Of a DNA stretch of 64,000 nucleotides, positions 42,277 through 51,488 are shown piece by piece (position 1 is the stretch's first letter; every line of letters begins with the position of its first letter). Source of the DNA: Prosthecobacter vanneervenii (GTDB taxonomy: Bacteria; Verrucomicrobiota; Verrucomicrobiia; Verrucomicrobiales; Verrucomicrobiaceae); NCBI RefSeq assembly GCF_014203095.1, contig NZ_JACHIG010000002.1:177695-241694 (forward strand), in the 5' to 3' direction. The position numbers and the translations under genes were made by a program. Under the pieces are notes generated by a model. That model saw only the letters and a program-made list of their open reading frames with translations. It ran no database searches and was not told the DNA's origin.

Positions 42277-45021
42277 ATGATCCAGCCACGCCGCCTCATC
42301 CTGGCCAGCTCAGCACTGCTCCTGCCCCTTTGCGAACTGCCAGCGGCTCCTGAGCGCAAACCGGAACCCAAACCCGCACCTGCCAAGCCTGAGCCAGCGA
42401 AGCCAGAACCAGCCAAACCAGAGCCACAGCGCGATCCGAAGCCGGAACCCAAACCCGAGCCTAAACCAGAACCCAAGCCCGACCCCAAACCGGAGCCAGC
42501 CAAACCCGCCCCGCAGCCCAGTGCGCCGGCAGCCCCAACTCCAGCCCCTGCAACGACCGCGACCAGGACAAACAGCGGCAGCGACGACAAAGCCAAAAAG
42601 AAGTCCGTGGAAGAATTCACCAAGGGCTTCAACCGCGTAAACGGCCTCTTCCGGATCTACCACGACGTCGAGCATGGAAACTCCTGGCTTTATGTATCCA
42701 AGAACCAGCTGGGCTCGGAGTTCATCTACTTCAACCACAGCGTGGACGGTCCCGTGGCCTCTGGTCACAACCGTGGGCGCTACGGCGACTCCCTCGTTTT
42801 CATCTTCCGCAAGATTTATGACCGCATCGAGATGGTGGAGCAAAACACCAAGCTCTACTTTGATCCGCAGAGCCCGCTGAATCGTGCCGCACGCGCCAAC
42901 ACCAGCAGCGCCATCCTCAACAGCGAAGCCGTGGCCGCCGAGGACGCCGAAGGCTACCTCATCCCTGCCACCAACATGTTTGTGCGCGAAAACCTCACCC
43001 AGGTGAAGTTTGGCGGCAGCGGAGACCGTGCCGTGCTGGGCCGTCTGTCCGAGCCCAAGTCCAAGATCCTGCGCATCAATGGCTACCCGCGGAACACCAC
43101 CGTCACCGCTGAGTACGTTTACGAAAACCCCACTCCCGCCTGGGAGAGCGCCGCAGACGTGGCCAATCCGCGCTATATCAGTGTGAAGGTGCAGCACACC
43201 CTGCTGGCTCTGCCGGAGAGCGACTACAAACCCCGCGCCGACGATCCGCGCATCGGCTACTTCACCCATCAGATCACTGACATGACGAGCATCGACGCCG
43301 CCCCCTACCGCGACGTCATTCACCGCTGGCGCCTGGTGAAGCAGAAGCCCGGCACTCCACTCAGCGAGCCCGTGGAGCCGATCGTCTTCTGGATCGAAAA
43401 CACCACCCCTGTGGAATTCCGCGACACTATTCGCGCTGCCGTGCTGCGTTGGAATGAGGCCTTTGAGACCGCCGGCTTCAAAGACGCCGTGGTGGTGAAA
43501 CAGCAGCCCGATGACGCCAAGTGGGATGCGGATGACATTGAGCACAATGTCCTTCGCTGGACTAGCAGTGTGGCCCCTCCCTTCGGCGGTTACGGCCCCA
43601 GCTTTGCCAACCCCCGCACTGGAGAGATCCTCGGCGCGGACATCATGCTGGAATACAGTTTTGTGACCAAGCGCCTGCTGACCAAGAAGCTTTTCACTGA
43701 TGCCAATGCCGTGGCCACTGACAAAACCGGCAGCAGCGAAACCGCCGCCTTTGATCCCTACGCCTGCGAGGCCAATGGCTCCGCACGCAACGGCCTGCTC
43801 TTTGGCCAGACCATGCTGCGTCTGCAAAAAAGTGACCGCGTGGAGGTGGACCGCCTGATCAAAGAGTCTCTCTACTACCTCTGCCTGCATGAGGTGGGCC
43901 ACACACTGGGCCTGAACCATAACTTCCGAGCCAGCCAATTGCACAGCCTCAAGGACATTCACAATGCGGAGATCACCGAAAAGACCGGCCTCACCGGCTC
44001 TGTCATGGACTACCCGCCGGTCAACATCGCCCCCAAGGGCGTGAAGCAGGGCCAGTATTTCACCACCAAGCCCGGCCCCTACGACCACTGGGTCATCAAG
44101 TATGGCTACAGCGAGGCGCTGGAAGATCCCGTGGAGGAGGAGAAGCGCCTGGAGGAGATCGCCGCGCACTCCCACCAGCCAGAACTCGCCTTTGCCAATG
44201 ATGCGGACGACATGCGCGCTCCTGGCAAGGCCATCGACCCCCGCGCCATGCTCTATGACATGAGCAGCGACTCCATCGGCTACGCCGAACAGCGCTGCGA
44301 GATGGTGCGCACCGAACTGGCAGACATCATGAAGGACGTTTCAGATCCCGGCAAAAGCTGGCAGGAACTGGCACAGGCCTTTGCCGCTGTGACCAAGGAG
44401 GCCAGCAGCTCGCTCAATGCAGTCTCCCGCTACGTAGGCGGTGTCTATGTGGAGCGTGCCGTGCAGGGCCAGGCCCCGAATACCGTGCCTTTCAAACCCG
44501 TCGAGGCGGACAAGCAGCGGCAGGCGCTCAAGGTGCTGGCAAAGCACGGATTCGGCCCGGACGCTCTCTCCGCGCCACCGGAGCTCTACGCCCACCTGCA
44601 GCTTCAGCGCCGTGGCTTTGACCACCGGGATGAAGGAGAAGACCCCAAGCTGCATGAGCGCATCTTCCAGATCCAGCGCGGCCTGCTGGACCACCTGCTG
44701 CACTCCCGCACGCTGGAGCGCATCGAAGACAGCAGCCTCTACGGCAACCAGGTGACCCTCGATGAAGTGATGGACACTCTCACCACCGCCATCTGCACCG
44801 GAGACGACCCCGCCAAGCCGGTGAGCATCGCACGTCAAAACCTGCAGTTGGATTATGTGACCCGCCTCATCAACATCGCCCACAACGGCAGCTATTACCA
44901 CGCTGTGCATAGCGTGGCCCTGCTGCAACTGGAGCGCATCAAGGGGCTGACCTTTGCCAATTCACCCGCTCACCAGCTCGCCATCAAATACCGCATCCGC
45001 CGCGGGCTGGATGAGAAGTAA
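42277..45021 (+). CDS. Exported zinc-dependent metalloprotease (DUF5117-like)
   Basis: A 914-aa exported protease of the large zinc-dependent family with DUF5117/DUF5118-like N-terminal regions. A signal peptide ends near LPAAPE, followed by about 65 residues of Lys-Pro-Glu repeats and a Pro/Ala/Thr linker. The body includes FNRVNGLFRIYHDVEHGN and RYGDSLVFIFRKI. The active site is HEVGHTLGLNH (residues 538-548), an extended HExxHxxGxxH zinc motif of metzincins, with the Met-turn SVMDYPP 40 residues later. A C-terminal helical domain of about 250 residues completes it. It should act in the periplasm or outside the cell and is a plausible T2SS substrate. A clear terminator follows. Confidence 0.9.
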   Translation: MIQPRRLILASSALLLPLCELPAAPERKPEPKPAPAKPEPAKPEPAKPEPQRDPKPEPKPEPKPEPKPDPKPEPAKPAPQPSAPAAPTPAPATTATRTNSGSDDKAKKKSVEEFTKGFNRVNGLFRIYHDVEHGNSWLYVSKNQLGSEFIYFNHSVDGPVASGHNRGRYGDSLVFIFRKIYDRIEMVEQNTKLYFDPQSPLNRAARANTSSAILNSEAVAAEDAEGYLIPATNMFVRENLTQVKFGGSGDRAVLGRLSEPKSKILRINGYPRNTTVTAEYVYENPTPAWESAADVANPRYISVKVQHTLLALPESDYKPRADDPRIGYFTHQITDMTSIDAAPYRDVIHRWRLVKQKPGTPLSEPVEPIVFWIENTTPVEFRDTIRAAVLRWNEAFETAGFKDAVVVKQQPDDAKWDADDIEHNVLRWTSSVAPPFGGYGPSFANPRTGEILGADIMLEYSFVTKRLLTKKLFTDANAVATDKTGSSETAAFDPYACEANGSARNGLLFGQTMLRLQKSDRVEVDRLIKESLYYLCLHEVGHTLGLNHNFRASQLHSLKDIHNAEITEKTGLTGSVMDYPPVNIAPKGVKQGQYFTTKPGPYDHWVIKYGYSEALEDPVEEEKRLEEIAAHSHQPELAFANDADDMRAPGKAIDPRAMLYDMSSDSIGYAEQRCEMVRTELADIMKDVSDPGKSWQELAQAFAAVTKEASSSLNAVSRYVGGVYVERAVQGQAPNTVPFKPVEADKQRQALKVLAKHGFGPDALSAPPELYAHLQLQRRGFDHRDEGEDPKLHERIFQIQRGLLDHLLHSRTLERIEDSSLYGNQVTLDEVMDTLTTAICTGDDPAKPVSIARQNLQLDYVTRLINIAHNGSYYHAVHSVALLQLERIKGLTFANSPAHQLAIKYRIRRGLDEK
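42346..42550 (+). repeat. Lys-Pro-Glu repeat segment in metalloprotease gene
   Basis: About 200 bp encode tandem KPEP, KPEPA and KPDPKPEP units followed by a Pro/Ala/Thr linker, directly after the signal peptide. This type of linker is extended and is often used to span peptidoglycan. Confidence 0.85.
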
Positions 45022-45047
45022 AAGCGCCGCAGAAGATTTAACCGCCC

Positions 45048-45087
45048 GGCCCCATGCGTGCAGCAGCGCGCATGGGGCCTCTTTTTT
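45048..45087 (+). terminator. Rho-independent terminator after metalloprotease gene
   Basis: An 11-bp perfect GC-rich stem (GGCCCCATGCG / CGCATGGGGCC) with a 10-nt loop is followed by TC and six T residues, 27 bp after the stop codon. Confidence 0.9.
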
Positions 45088-45198
45088 GCCTTGTGTGACG
45101 TGAGCCATGCCTGCTGCCTCAGCGTGTCCTTCTCTGATAAACTCACAGGCACGGCACCGTAACCTTCGGTGCCCCCCAAAAATTTGAATCCCTCATTC

Positions 45199-47388
45199 AT
45201 GCCATTCACCCCCGGAATGCGAATGCTGCGGCAGCGCTGCCGTGCTCGCGTCATGCTCACGGCCAGCACAGCCCTGCTTCTTTTTTCCACGCTGCTGAGA
45301 GCCGCTGAGACTCCTGCACCTGCCGTCCCCGCGCTCACTCCTGCAGGCTCCAAGCCCGTTGCCTCGGCGCCAGGCAAACCAGCCACAGCAGCGCCCAAAC
45401 CTGCGGCCAAGCCGCCCGAGCCCAAACCCAAGACGGACGAAAAGCGCAAGCCCCCCACCTTTCCAAAGCTGCCTCCGCCTGTGGGCCCGGTCCCCACCGA
45501 CCCCGAAGACGCCTATCTCTACTCCCGCCAGGCGGCCACGCGCCAGACGTTCAACGACAAGATCATTCCCTTCGTCACCAAGTACTGCCACGAATGCCAT
45601 GGCGACCGCCGCATGAAAGGAGGCGTCAATTTCCACCCAGCCATGCGCAATCCCGGCGACCCCGCCTACCTCCGCCGCTGGGTCACAGGCATGGCCACCG
45701 TGAACGCTCACGACATGCCCCCTGATGACGCTGACAATCAGCCTAGCGATGCCGAGCGCCAGGCCTTCATCGACTGGGTCGGCCAGCTCAAATACCTCAG
45801 CCCAAAAGACCCTGGCGTATTTGTCATTCGCCGCCTCACCAAGACCGAATACGGCAACACCCTGCACGACCTCCTCGGCGTCAGCACGGACCTCGTGAAA
45901 GACCTCCCAGATGAAGTCCCCGGAGAAGGCTACCTCAACACCCTCTCCCCGCTCCAGATGGAGCAGTACCTCAGCATCGCCAATGAGGCCTTGGACCGCG
46001 CACTTTCCGCTCCTGGTGCCAAGCCCACGGCCGTAGAGCAGCGACTCTTTGGTGCTGCGCTGAAACCAGATGGCGATCCACGCTCTGCTGCGCAGAGAGT
46101 GGCGCGCAGCCTAGCCCGCAGTTCCTACCGACGCCCCGCCACTGATCAGGAAACCAACGTGCTCATGCAGGTGTACGACCTCGCGCTGGCCAGCAAGCAG
46201 CCCCACGCCGCCGCCCTCCGGCTCATGCTCAAGGCCACTCTCGTGTCCCCACAGTTTCTCTACATCACTCCCGCCATCAAGGCCACCCCCGGTCAGCAGA
46301 TCCTCCCGCTCGACGACTGGATGCTCGCCTCCCGCCTCTCCTACTTCCTCTGGGCCAGCATGCCGGACGAGCAGCTCTCCTCCTTGGCTGATGCTGGCAA
46401 ACTGCACGAACCCGCAGTCCTCAAGGCCCAGGCGGTGCGCATGCTCAAAGACAAACGCTCCCGCGCCCTCTTCGATGGATTCGGCGCGCAGTGGCTCAGC
46501 CTCGCCGATCTCGCAGACAAGACCTTCGATACCACCAAATTCCCCCAGATGACACCCGCGCTCCGTCGCGCCATGTACGACGAAGCACGTCTCTTCTTTG
46601 ACAGCATCGTCCGGGAAAACCGAAGCATCACCACCTTTGTGCAGAGCGACTACACCTTCCTCAATGCAGAGCTCGCCGCAATCTACGGCAGCGGCCTGCC
46701 CGAAGGCATCACCGGCGGCGAGATGCGCCGCGTGCAGCTCACCGATGCCAACCGCGGGGGCATCCTCGGCATGCCCGGCGTGCTGGCCATGACGTCTCTT
46801 CCCAATCGCACCAGCCCGGTGAAACGCGGAGTCTGGGTGCTGGAACAGGTCCTTGGCGAGCACGTCCCTCCCGCCCCGCCCAATGTCCCCACGCTGGAAA
46901 AGCAGGACAAAAACAAAATCGCCAATCTCACCCTCCGCCAGCGCACCGAGCTCCACCGCACCAACGCCGTCTGCGCCAACTGCCACAAGATCCTCGACCC
47001 CATCGGCTTCGGGCTGGAAAACTTTGACGCCATCGGCCGCTGGCGCACCCAGGATGACACCGGCGGGGCCATCGATGCCGGGGGCGAGCTCCCTGGCGGC
47101 AAACGCTTCACCAGCCCCAAGGAACTCAAGGCCATCATCGCCACCCGCAGCCAAGACCTCGCCCGCAACCTCACCGAAAAAATCCTCGCCTACGCCCTGT
47201 GCCGCGAGCTGGAAGGTTACGACCAAATCATCGTGGACGGCTTGCTCTCCAACCTCGCCCCCGAAGGCTACCGCATGCAGAGCCTCATCACCTCCATCGT
47301 CACCAGCTACCCCTTTACCCATCGCAGAGTGGTGGAGACGCTCGCTCCTGCAGTTCCAGCCAAACCTGCTGCCGCAGGAAAGAAGTAG
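45199..47388 (+). CDS. DUF1592/DUF1588 multi-domain protein with two CxxCH motifs
   Basis: A 729-aa exported protein with the standard planctomycetal order: signal peptide and Pro/Lys-rich linker (residues 1-105), a cytochrome-like PSCyt1 region (KYCHECHGDRRMKGGV), DUF1587 (RRLTKTEYGNTLHDLLGV), DUF1595 (RVARSLARSSYRRPA), DUF1592 (ASRLSYFLWASMPDEQL), DUF1588 (GVLAMTSLPNRTSPVKRG, then CANCHKILDPIGF) and DUF1585 at the C-terminus. CHECH and CANCH are possible haem c sites. ATG 45199 is preferred; a GTG at 45169 is in frame. The DUF1552 partner gene lies downstream beyond a small lipoprotein gene. Its enzymatic role is unknown. Confidence 0.87.
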   Translation: MPFTPGMRMLRQRCRARVMLTASTALLLFSTLLRAAETPAPAVPALTPAGSKPVASAPGKPATAAPKPAAKPPEPKPKTDEKRKPPTFPKLPPPVGPVPTDPEDAYLYSRQAATRQTFNDKIIPFVTKYCHECHGDRRMKGGVNFHPAMRNPGDPAYLRRWVTGMATVNAHDMPPDDADNQPSDAERQAFIDWVGQLKYLSPKDPGVFVIRRLTKTEYGNTLHDLLGVSTDLVKDLPDEVPGEGYLNTLSPLQMEQYLSIANEALDRALSAPGAKPTAVEQRLFGAALKPDGDPRSAAQRVARSLARSSYRRPATDQETNVLMQVYDLALASKQPHAAALRLMLKATLVSPQFLYITPAIKATPGQQILPLDDWMLASRLSYFLWASMPDEQLSSLADAGKLHEPAVLKAQAVRMLKDKRSRALFDGFGAQWLSLADLADKTFDTTKFPQMTPALRRAMYDEARLFFDSIVRENRSITTFVQSDYTFLNAELAAIYGSGLPEGITGGEMRRVQLTDANRGGILGMPGVLAMTSLPNRTSPVKRGVWVLEQVLGEHVPPAPPNVPTLEKQDKNKIANLTLRQRTELHRTNAVCANCHKILDPIGFGLENFDAIGRWRTQDDTGGAIDAGGELPGGKRFTSPKELKAIIATRSQDLARNLTEKILAYALCRELEGYDQIIVDGLLSNLAPEGYRMQSLITSIVTSYPFTHRRVVETLAPAVPAKPAAAGKK

Positions 47389-47461
47389 GCATCTGAGGAC
47401 AAAAGCGCTCCCAGTCGCTCCATAGGCGTATCAGGTTTGAACCGCTTACCTCTCAGACCGC

Positions 47462-47998
47462 ATGAACACACAACGCGCCCTTGATCGCTGCTCCAGTCGG
47501 ATCGCCCGCCCCTTCACGGCAGTATTGCTGCTCGGCATGCTGCTCACGCTCAGCTCATGCACCTCATGGAGAAAACAGGCAGACTATAAAAAACTGAACC
47601 GAAGAGTTCTGGAGGATCGCTACATGCGCGTGATCCAGCTCGAAAACCAAGTAGATGCTAAAACCCTGCAGTCAGTCACCCCAAAGACCTCTCGCAATTC
47701 ACGAGGCCGCACCGAGCTCAGCGGCACTCCTTTCTGGACGGCTCCTCAGTTTGAATGGATTCGCTCCATAGACACCGCTGTCATGTCCGCCGGAGAGCGC
47801 CGTAGGTTCAAGCTCAAGCTCATCAAAAAATACGGTGTCGGCTACGTGGTGTTCAAGCCCGATCCCGCAGACACTCAATTCCCCCTGGTTGGCGAATCCG
47901 ATGACGAAGGCTTCACCATGGCCGAGCTTCACCGAGCCTTCGGTCCGAAGCTCCCGCCCTTTTCATCCCTGCTGCAGCTCAGCCTGCGGCGGAACTAG
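47462..47998 (+). CDS. Hypothetical lipoprotein between DUF1592 and DUF1552 genes
   Basis: A 178-aa protein of unknown family. An Arg-rich N-region, hydrophobic core and lipobox LTLSSC predict acylation at Cys33. The mature part is basic and has no motif I recognise. It sits 73 bp after the DUF1592 gene and 119 bp before the DUF1552 gene in the same direction, so it may be co-transcribed with that pair. The other two cassettes in the window have no such intervening gene. Confidence 0.68.
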   Translation: MNTQRALDRCSSRIARPFTAVLLLGMLLTLSSCTSWRKQADYKKLNRRVLEDRYMRVIQLENQVDAKTLQSVTPKTSRNSRGRTELSGTPFWTAPQFEWIRSIDTAVMSAGERRRFKLKLIKKYGVGYVVFKPDPADTQFPLVGESDDEGFTMAELHRAFGPKLPPFSSLLQLSLRRN

Positions 47999-48117
47999 GT
48001 GATTACGATGGCAGCCCCCCATGCAAGACATGTGCGGCCCCTTGCATACACCACGATAGAATCGCCGATGAGGGCGAGTAGGAATACGTGGACGATTTTG
48101 CCCCCGCTATCCCCCAC

Positions 48118-49542
48118 ATGACCCGCAGCCCCCTCATCTCCCGCCGCACCTGCCTGCGCGGCATTGGCACCACGCTGGCCCTGCCCCTTCTCGAAGTCAT
48201 GGGCTGGGCGGAGACTGCCAAGAAAGCCAGCACAGCCGCTGCCTCCACCGCCGCACGCCCGCCGGTGCGCCTGGGCTTCATGTACATGCCGCATGGCGTC
48301 ATCCCGGAGCAGTTCTGGCCAGCCAATCCGCAAAGTTTTCTCACGAATCCCACGCCCGCTCTGGAAAGCCTGCGTCCCATCATGAGCGAATGCCTTCTCA
48401 TGAAAGGCATCGGCGGCATCCCCATCGCGCCCTTCAATGGAGCACCGCACGCGCTGGAGCTCAGCACCTGGCTCACCGCCCAGCTGCCGGACGCACGCCA
48501 GCGCAATAAGATTAACATCTCCATCTCCGCCGACCAGATCGCCGCGAACTACGTGGGCGCCTTCACCTCCCTGCCCTCCCTGGAGCTGGCCACCATGCCG
48601 CAGACGCACAAGGAGAACCAGGAAGGCCTGAATGAAGGCTACTACAGCCACTGCAGCTTCCGCTCCGCCACCCAGGCCATGCCAGCTGAGATCAATCCCC
48701 GCAGCGTGCTCAACCGCCTCTTCAATCAAGGCGACAGCGCCACTGCCGCCGCCTCCGGCAAAAATGCCGCCGCAACCACCCAAAACCGCGCGCTCGACCA
48801 AAGCATGCTCGACCTCGTGATTGGCGGAGCCAAAGACCTCCGCAAAACTCTCCCCCAAAGTGATCAGCACAAGCTCGATGAGTACCTGGACAGTGTGCGT
48901 GCCGTCGAGCGCCGCATCGCCGCCATCGAACAGCGCCAGAAAGATGCCGCCCTGGAAAAAGCTGGTCTTGCCCCCAGCCGCCATCGCGACTCGGACTCCC
49001 CGCCCATCGAGATCAAGATCCCCATCGGCGACAAGCGCAGTGAATACATGCAGGTGATGTGCGACCTCAACGTCCTCGCCTTCCAGACCGACACCACCCG
49101 CGTCAGCACCTACATTGGTTCCACGCCCAACGGCGTGTCGTATCCCGAACTCGGCTTCAAAGACGAGCACCACTCCCAAACTCACCACAACAACCGCCCC
49201 GAAATGGTGGCCAAGGTGCAAGCCATCACCGCCTTCAACATCTCTCAGTTTGCCTACATGGTGAAGAAGATGCACAGCCTGCGCGAAGGAGATGGCACCC
49301 TGCTGGACAACTGCATCATGATGTGGGGCTCCGGGCTGGAGGATGGCAACAAGCACTCCCGAGAAAATCTCCCCTTTATCCTCGCCGGCAAAGGCGGCGG
49401 CAGCATCAAGACCGGCCGCTTCCTTACCGACGTCAAAGGCAACCAGGGCGACCTTCTCACCACCCTCCTCTCCTGCATGGGCGTCCCTCTGGACCGCACC
49501 ATCGGCATCGCCACCAAGCAGATCACCGAAATCAAGGCGTAG
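48118..49542 (+). CDS. DUF1552 (TAT-exported) protein
   Basis: A 474-aa DUF1552 family protein. The signal begins [12 protein letters not shown] and continues into a hydrophobic core, the twin-arginine type expected for this family. Motifs include [18 protein letters not shown], the [15 protein letters not shown] helix, [16 protein letters not shown] and the late [22 protein letters not shown] 48118 places the twin arginine close to the start; a GTG at 48088 is also in frame. DUF1552 proteins are sulfatase/phosphatase-like and regularly pair with DUF1592 proteins; the partner here is two genes upstream. Function is not established. Confidence 0.87.
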   Translation: MTRSPLISRRTCLRGIGTTLALPLLEVMGWAETAKKASTAAASTAARPPVRLGFMYMPHGVIPEQFWPANPQSFLTNPTPALESLRPIMSECLLMKGIGGIPIAPFNGAPHALELSTWLTAQLPDARQRNKINISISADQIAANYVGAFTSLPSLELATMPQTHKENQEGLNEGYYSHCSFRSATQAMPAEINPRSVLNRLFNQGDSATAAASGKNAAATTQNRALDQSMLDLVIGGAKDLRKTLPQSDQHKLDEYLDSVRAVERRIAAIEQRQKDAALEKAGLAPSRHRDSDSPPIEIKIPIGDKRSEYMQVMCDLNVLAFQTDTTRVSTYIGSTPNGVSYPELGFKDEHHSQTHHNNRPEMVAKVQAITAFNISQFAYMVKKMHSLREGDGTLLDNCIMMWGSGLEDGNKHSRENLPFILAGKGGGSIKTGRFLTDVKGNQGDLLTTLLSCMGVPLDRTIGIATKQITEIKA

Positions 49543-49555
49543 GCGGGCAGGCTCG

Positions 49556-50893
49556 CTACTCCTCCACCGTCTCAAAAACATCCGGCACCGGCGCGTTTTG
49601 GGCCACCCAGGTCAGCGCCTCCTCCTTTGTCTTGAGGGTGCCTTCGAGCTGCAGCGTCTGCAGCGTCGTCAGCAGCCGCCCCATCGCTTTCCCGGCGTGC
49701 CAGCCTTGAGCGATGAGGTCTGCGCCTGTGATCAGACGCGGAGGGAGCATGGGCTCGGCAGCCAGTTCCTCCCGCTTTGCCAGCAGAAAGTCATAGTTGT
49801 CCAGCCAGCCATTTGAACCCATGCAGTCCACGCGGTGCAGGGCCAGTTCGTCATCAAACGATGGGCGTGCCATGAAGCGTCGCAGCTTGGCGGTGCGCAT
49901 CTTTTTAACGTCCTTGAAGACCATGTGGTTCTCCACCGCCACCACGGTGGGCTCGATGACGTCATTCGGAAACTTCATGCGCCGCATGATCTCGCCGGTC
50001 ATATCCGCGCCCAGCTTGTCGTGGCCGTTGAAGCGGATGCGGCCAGTGTCGGCATCGCGCGTCTGTGTGGCCGGTTTGGCGATATCGTGCAGCAGCACGC
50101 TCATGACCAGCGGCAGGGACACCTGCTCCGGCAGCAGGCTGAGCATCAGCCGCGTGTGGATGAAGACATCTCCCTCCGGATGAAACTGCGGCGGCTGCTC
50201 GCAGCCCTGCAGCACCAGAATCTCCGGCAGGAACTGCTCCATGAGACCGCTGTTCACCAGCAGATCAAAGCCACGCACTCGGTTCGGGCTCAGCATCGTC
50301 TTCACAAACTCCTCTCGGATGCGCTCGATGCTCACGCTTCTGATCTTCGGTGCCAGCCCGCAAATGGACTCCCAGGTGGCGTGCTCGATGTCAAAACCCA
50401 GCACCGTGGCAAAGCGGACCGCGCGCAGCATGCGCAGGTGGTCCTCCTCAAAGCGGTCCCGCGCCACGCCGATGGCGCGCAGCAGGCCCATGCGCAGGTC
50501 CGCCTGGCCACCCACGTAGTCGATCACCTCCTCTTTGAGCGGATCAAAAAACAAGCCGTTGATGGTGAAGTCACGCCGCTGGGCATCGTGCTCAGGCGTG
50601 GAGTAGGTCACGCTGTCAGGGCGGCGGCCGTCGCTGTAGCTGCCGTCGCTGCGAAAGGTGGCCACCTCCACGTGGTGGTGGTCCAGGCGCACGATCACCA
50701 CGCCAAAGTGCGCACCGACCGTTTGCGCTCCGGGAAACAGCCGCACCACCTGCTCCGGCGTGGCGCTGGTGGCCACGTCGTAGTCCTTGGCCTCGCGGCC
50801 CAGCAGCATGTCCCGCACGCAGCCGCCCGCCAGCAGGGCCGTGTGTCCGGCTTGCGTCAGTTTGGTGATGACCTTGATGGCGGTGTCTCTCAT
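49556..50893 (-). CDS. cca: CCA tRNA nucleotidyltransferase / poly(A) polymerase family
   Basis: A 445-aa class II nucleotidyltransferase that adds or repairs the 3' CCA of tRNA. The head has AGGCVRDMLLGREAKDYDVAT (Gly-Gly motif and the two metal Asp residues in DYD), then QRRDFTINGLFFDP and the RFEEDHLRMLRAVRF neck motif. A C-terminal HD domain (SVLLHDIAKPATQT with FNGHDKLGADM) gives possible phosphohydrolase activity. ATG 50893 is preferred because homology-like sequence begins there; ATG 50935 is an in-frame alternative. It is divergent from the Lrp-type gene and convergent with the DUF1552 gene, with a 13-bp gap. Confidence 0.92.
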   Translation of the reverse strand: MRDTAIKVITKLTQAGHTALLAGGCVRDMLLGREAKDYDVATSATPEQVVRLFPGAQTVGAHFGVVIVRLDHHHVEVATFRSDGSYSDGRRPDSVTYSTPEHDAQRRDFTINGLFFDPLKEEVIDYVGGQADLRMGLLRAIGVARDRFEEDHLRMLRAVRFATVLGFDIEHATWESICGLAPKIRSVSIERIREEFVKTMLSPNRVRGFDLLVNSGLMEQFLPEILVLQGCEQPPQFHPEGDVFIHTRLMLSLLPEQVSLPLVMSVLLHDIAKPATQTRDADTGRIRFNGHDKLGADMTGEIMRRMKFPNDVIEPTVVAVENHMVFKDVKKMRTAKLRRFMARPSFDDELALHRVDCMGSNGWLDNYDFLLAKREELAAEPMLPPRLITGADLIAQGWHAGKAMGRLLTTLQTLQLEGTLKTKEEALTWVAQNAPVPDVFETVEE

Positions 50894-50988
50894 CCAGCCA
50901 GCTTCAGCGCAGCCCCGCTGCCGTGCAATCTTCATTCCGCTTTCCGCTGTTCAAAACCCAGACTCGCGCTAAAATCCCTCCCCCTATT

Positions 50989-51468
50989 ATGGACCCACTC
51001 ATCGAAATGCTGCACAACAACTCCAGGCGCTCCCATCACGAGATGGCCGCAGCCCTGGGCCTCACGGAATCCGAAGTCGCTTCACGGATCGCCGCCGCCG
51101 AGGCTGATGGCACCATTCTGGGTTACAGCGCCGTGGTGGACCGCCTGAAAGCGGGGCACCGTGGTGTCACAGCATTGATCGAGGTGCGGATCGCACCCGA
51201 GCGCGACGGCGGATTTGACCGCCTGGCACGCCGCATTTCCAAATTTGACCAGGTCCGCGAATGCTTCCTCATGAGCGGCGGCTATGACTTGGCTGTGATC
51301 GTCGAGGGCAAGGACCTGCTCGACGTGGCAACTTTTGTGGCTGAAAAACTCAGCACCCTCGGCGGCGTGCTTTCCACGGCCACTCGCTTCCAGCTGAAGG
51401 CGTACAAAGAGGGCGGATTTTTCGCAAATTCCGGCGGTGACGAAGAGCGCCTGCCGGTGAGTCCATGA
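50989..51468 (+). CDS. Lrp/AsnC family transcriptional regulator
   Basis: A 159-aa regulator: an N-terminal winged-helix region (MLHNNSRRSHHEMAAALGL, then ESEVASRIAAAEADGTILGY) and a C-terminal RAM/AsnC effector domain (VTALIEVRIAPERDGGFD, then FLMSGGYDLAVIVEG). These proteins sense amino acids and control nearby metabolism genes. The gene is 20 bp upstream of the aminotransferase gene and probably co-transcribed with it, so the aminotransferase substrate or product may be the effector. ATG 50989 is chosen as the start of the HTH region. Confidence 0.9.
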   Translation: MDPLIEMLHNNSRRSHHEMAAALGLTESEVASRIAAAEADGTILGYSAVVDRLKAGHRGVTALIEVRIAPERDGGFDRLARRISKFDQVRECFLMSGGYDLAVIVEGKDLLDVATFVAEKLSTLGGVLSTATRFQLKAYKEGGFFANSGGDEERLPVSP

Positions 51469-51471
51469 TTT

Positions 51472-51479
51472 AAGAGGAG
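51472..51479 (+). promoter_or_regulatory. Ribosome binding site deciding the aminotransferase start
   Basis: AAGAGGAG is a strong Shine-Dalgarno, one of the few clear ones in this window. It lies 9 nt before ATG 51489 but only 3 nt before the in-frame GTG 51483, so ATG 51489 is the better start. Confidence 0.7.
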
Positions 51480-51488
51480 CCTGTGATC

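Noticed and set aside
42310-44175. 621-aa open frame antisense to the metalloprotease gene
   Set aside because: Shadow frame; its Gly/Phe/Arg-rich end is simply the reverse complement of the Lys-Pro-Glu repeat.
47995-49581. 528-aa open frame antisense to the first DUF1552 gene
   Set aside because: Composition-driven shadow of a recognisable gene.
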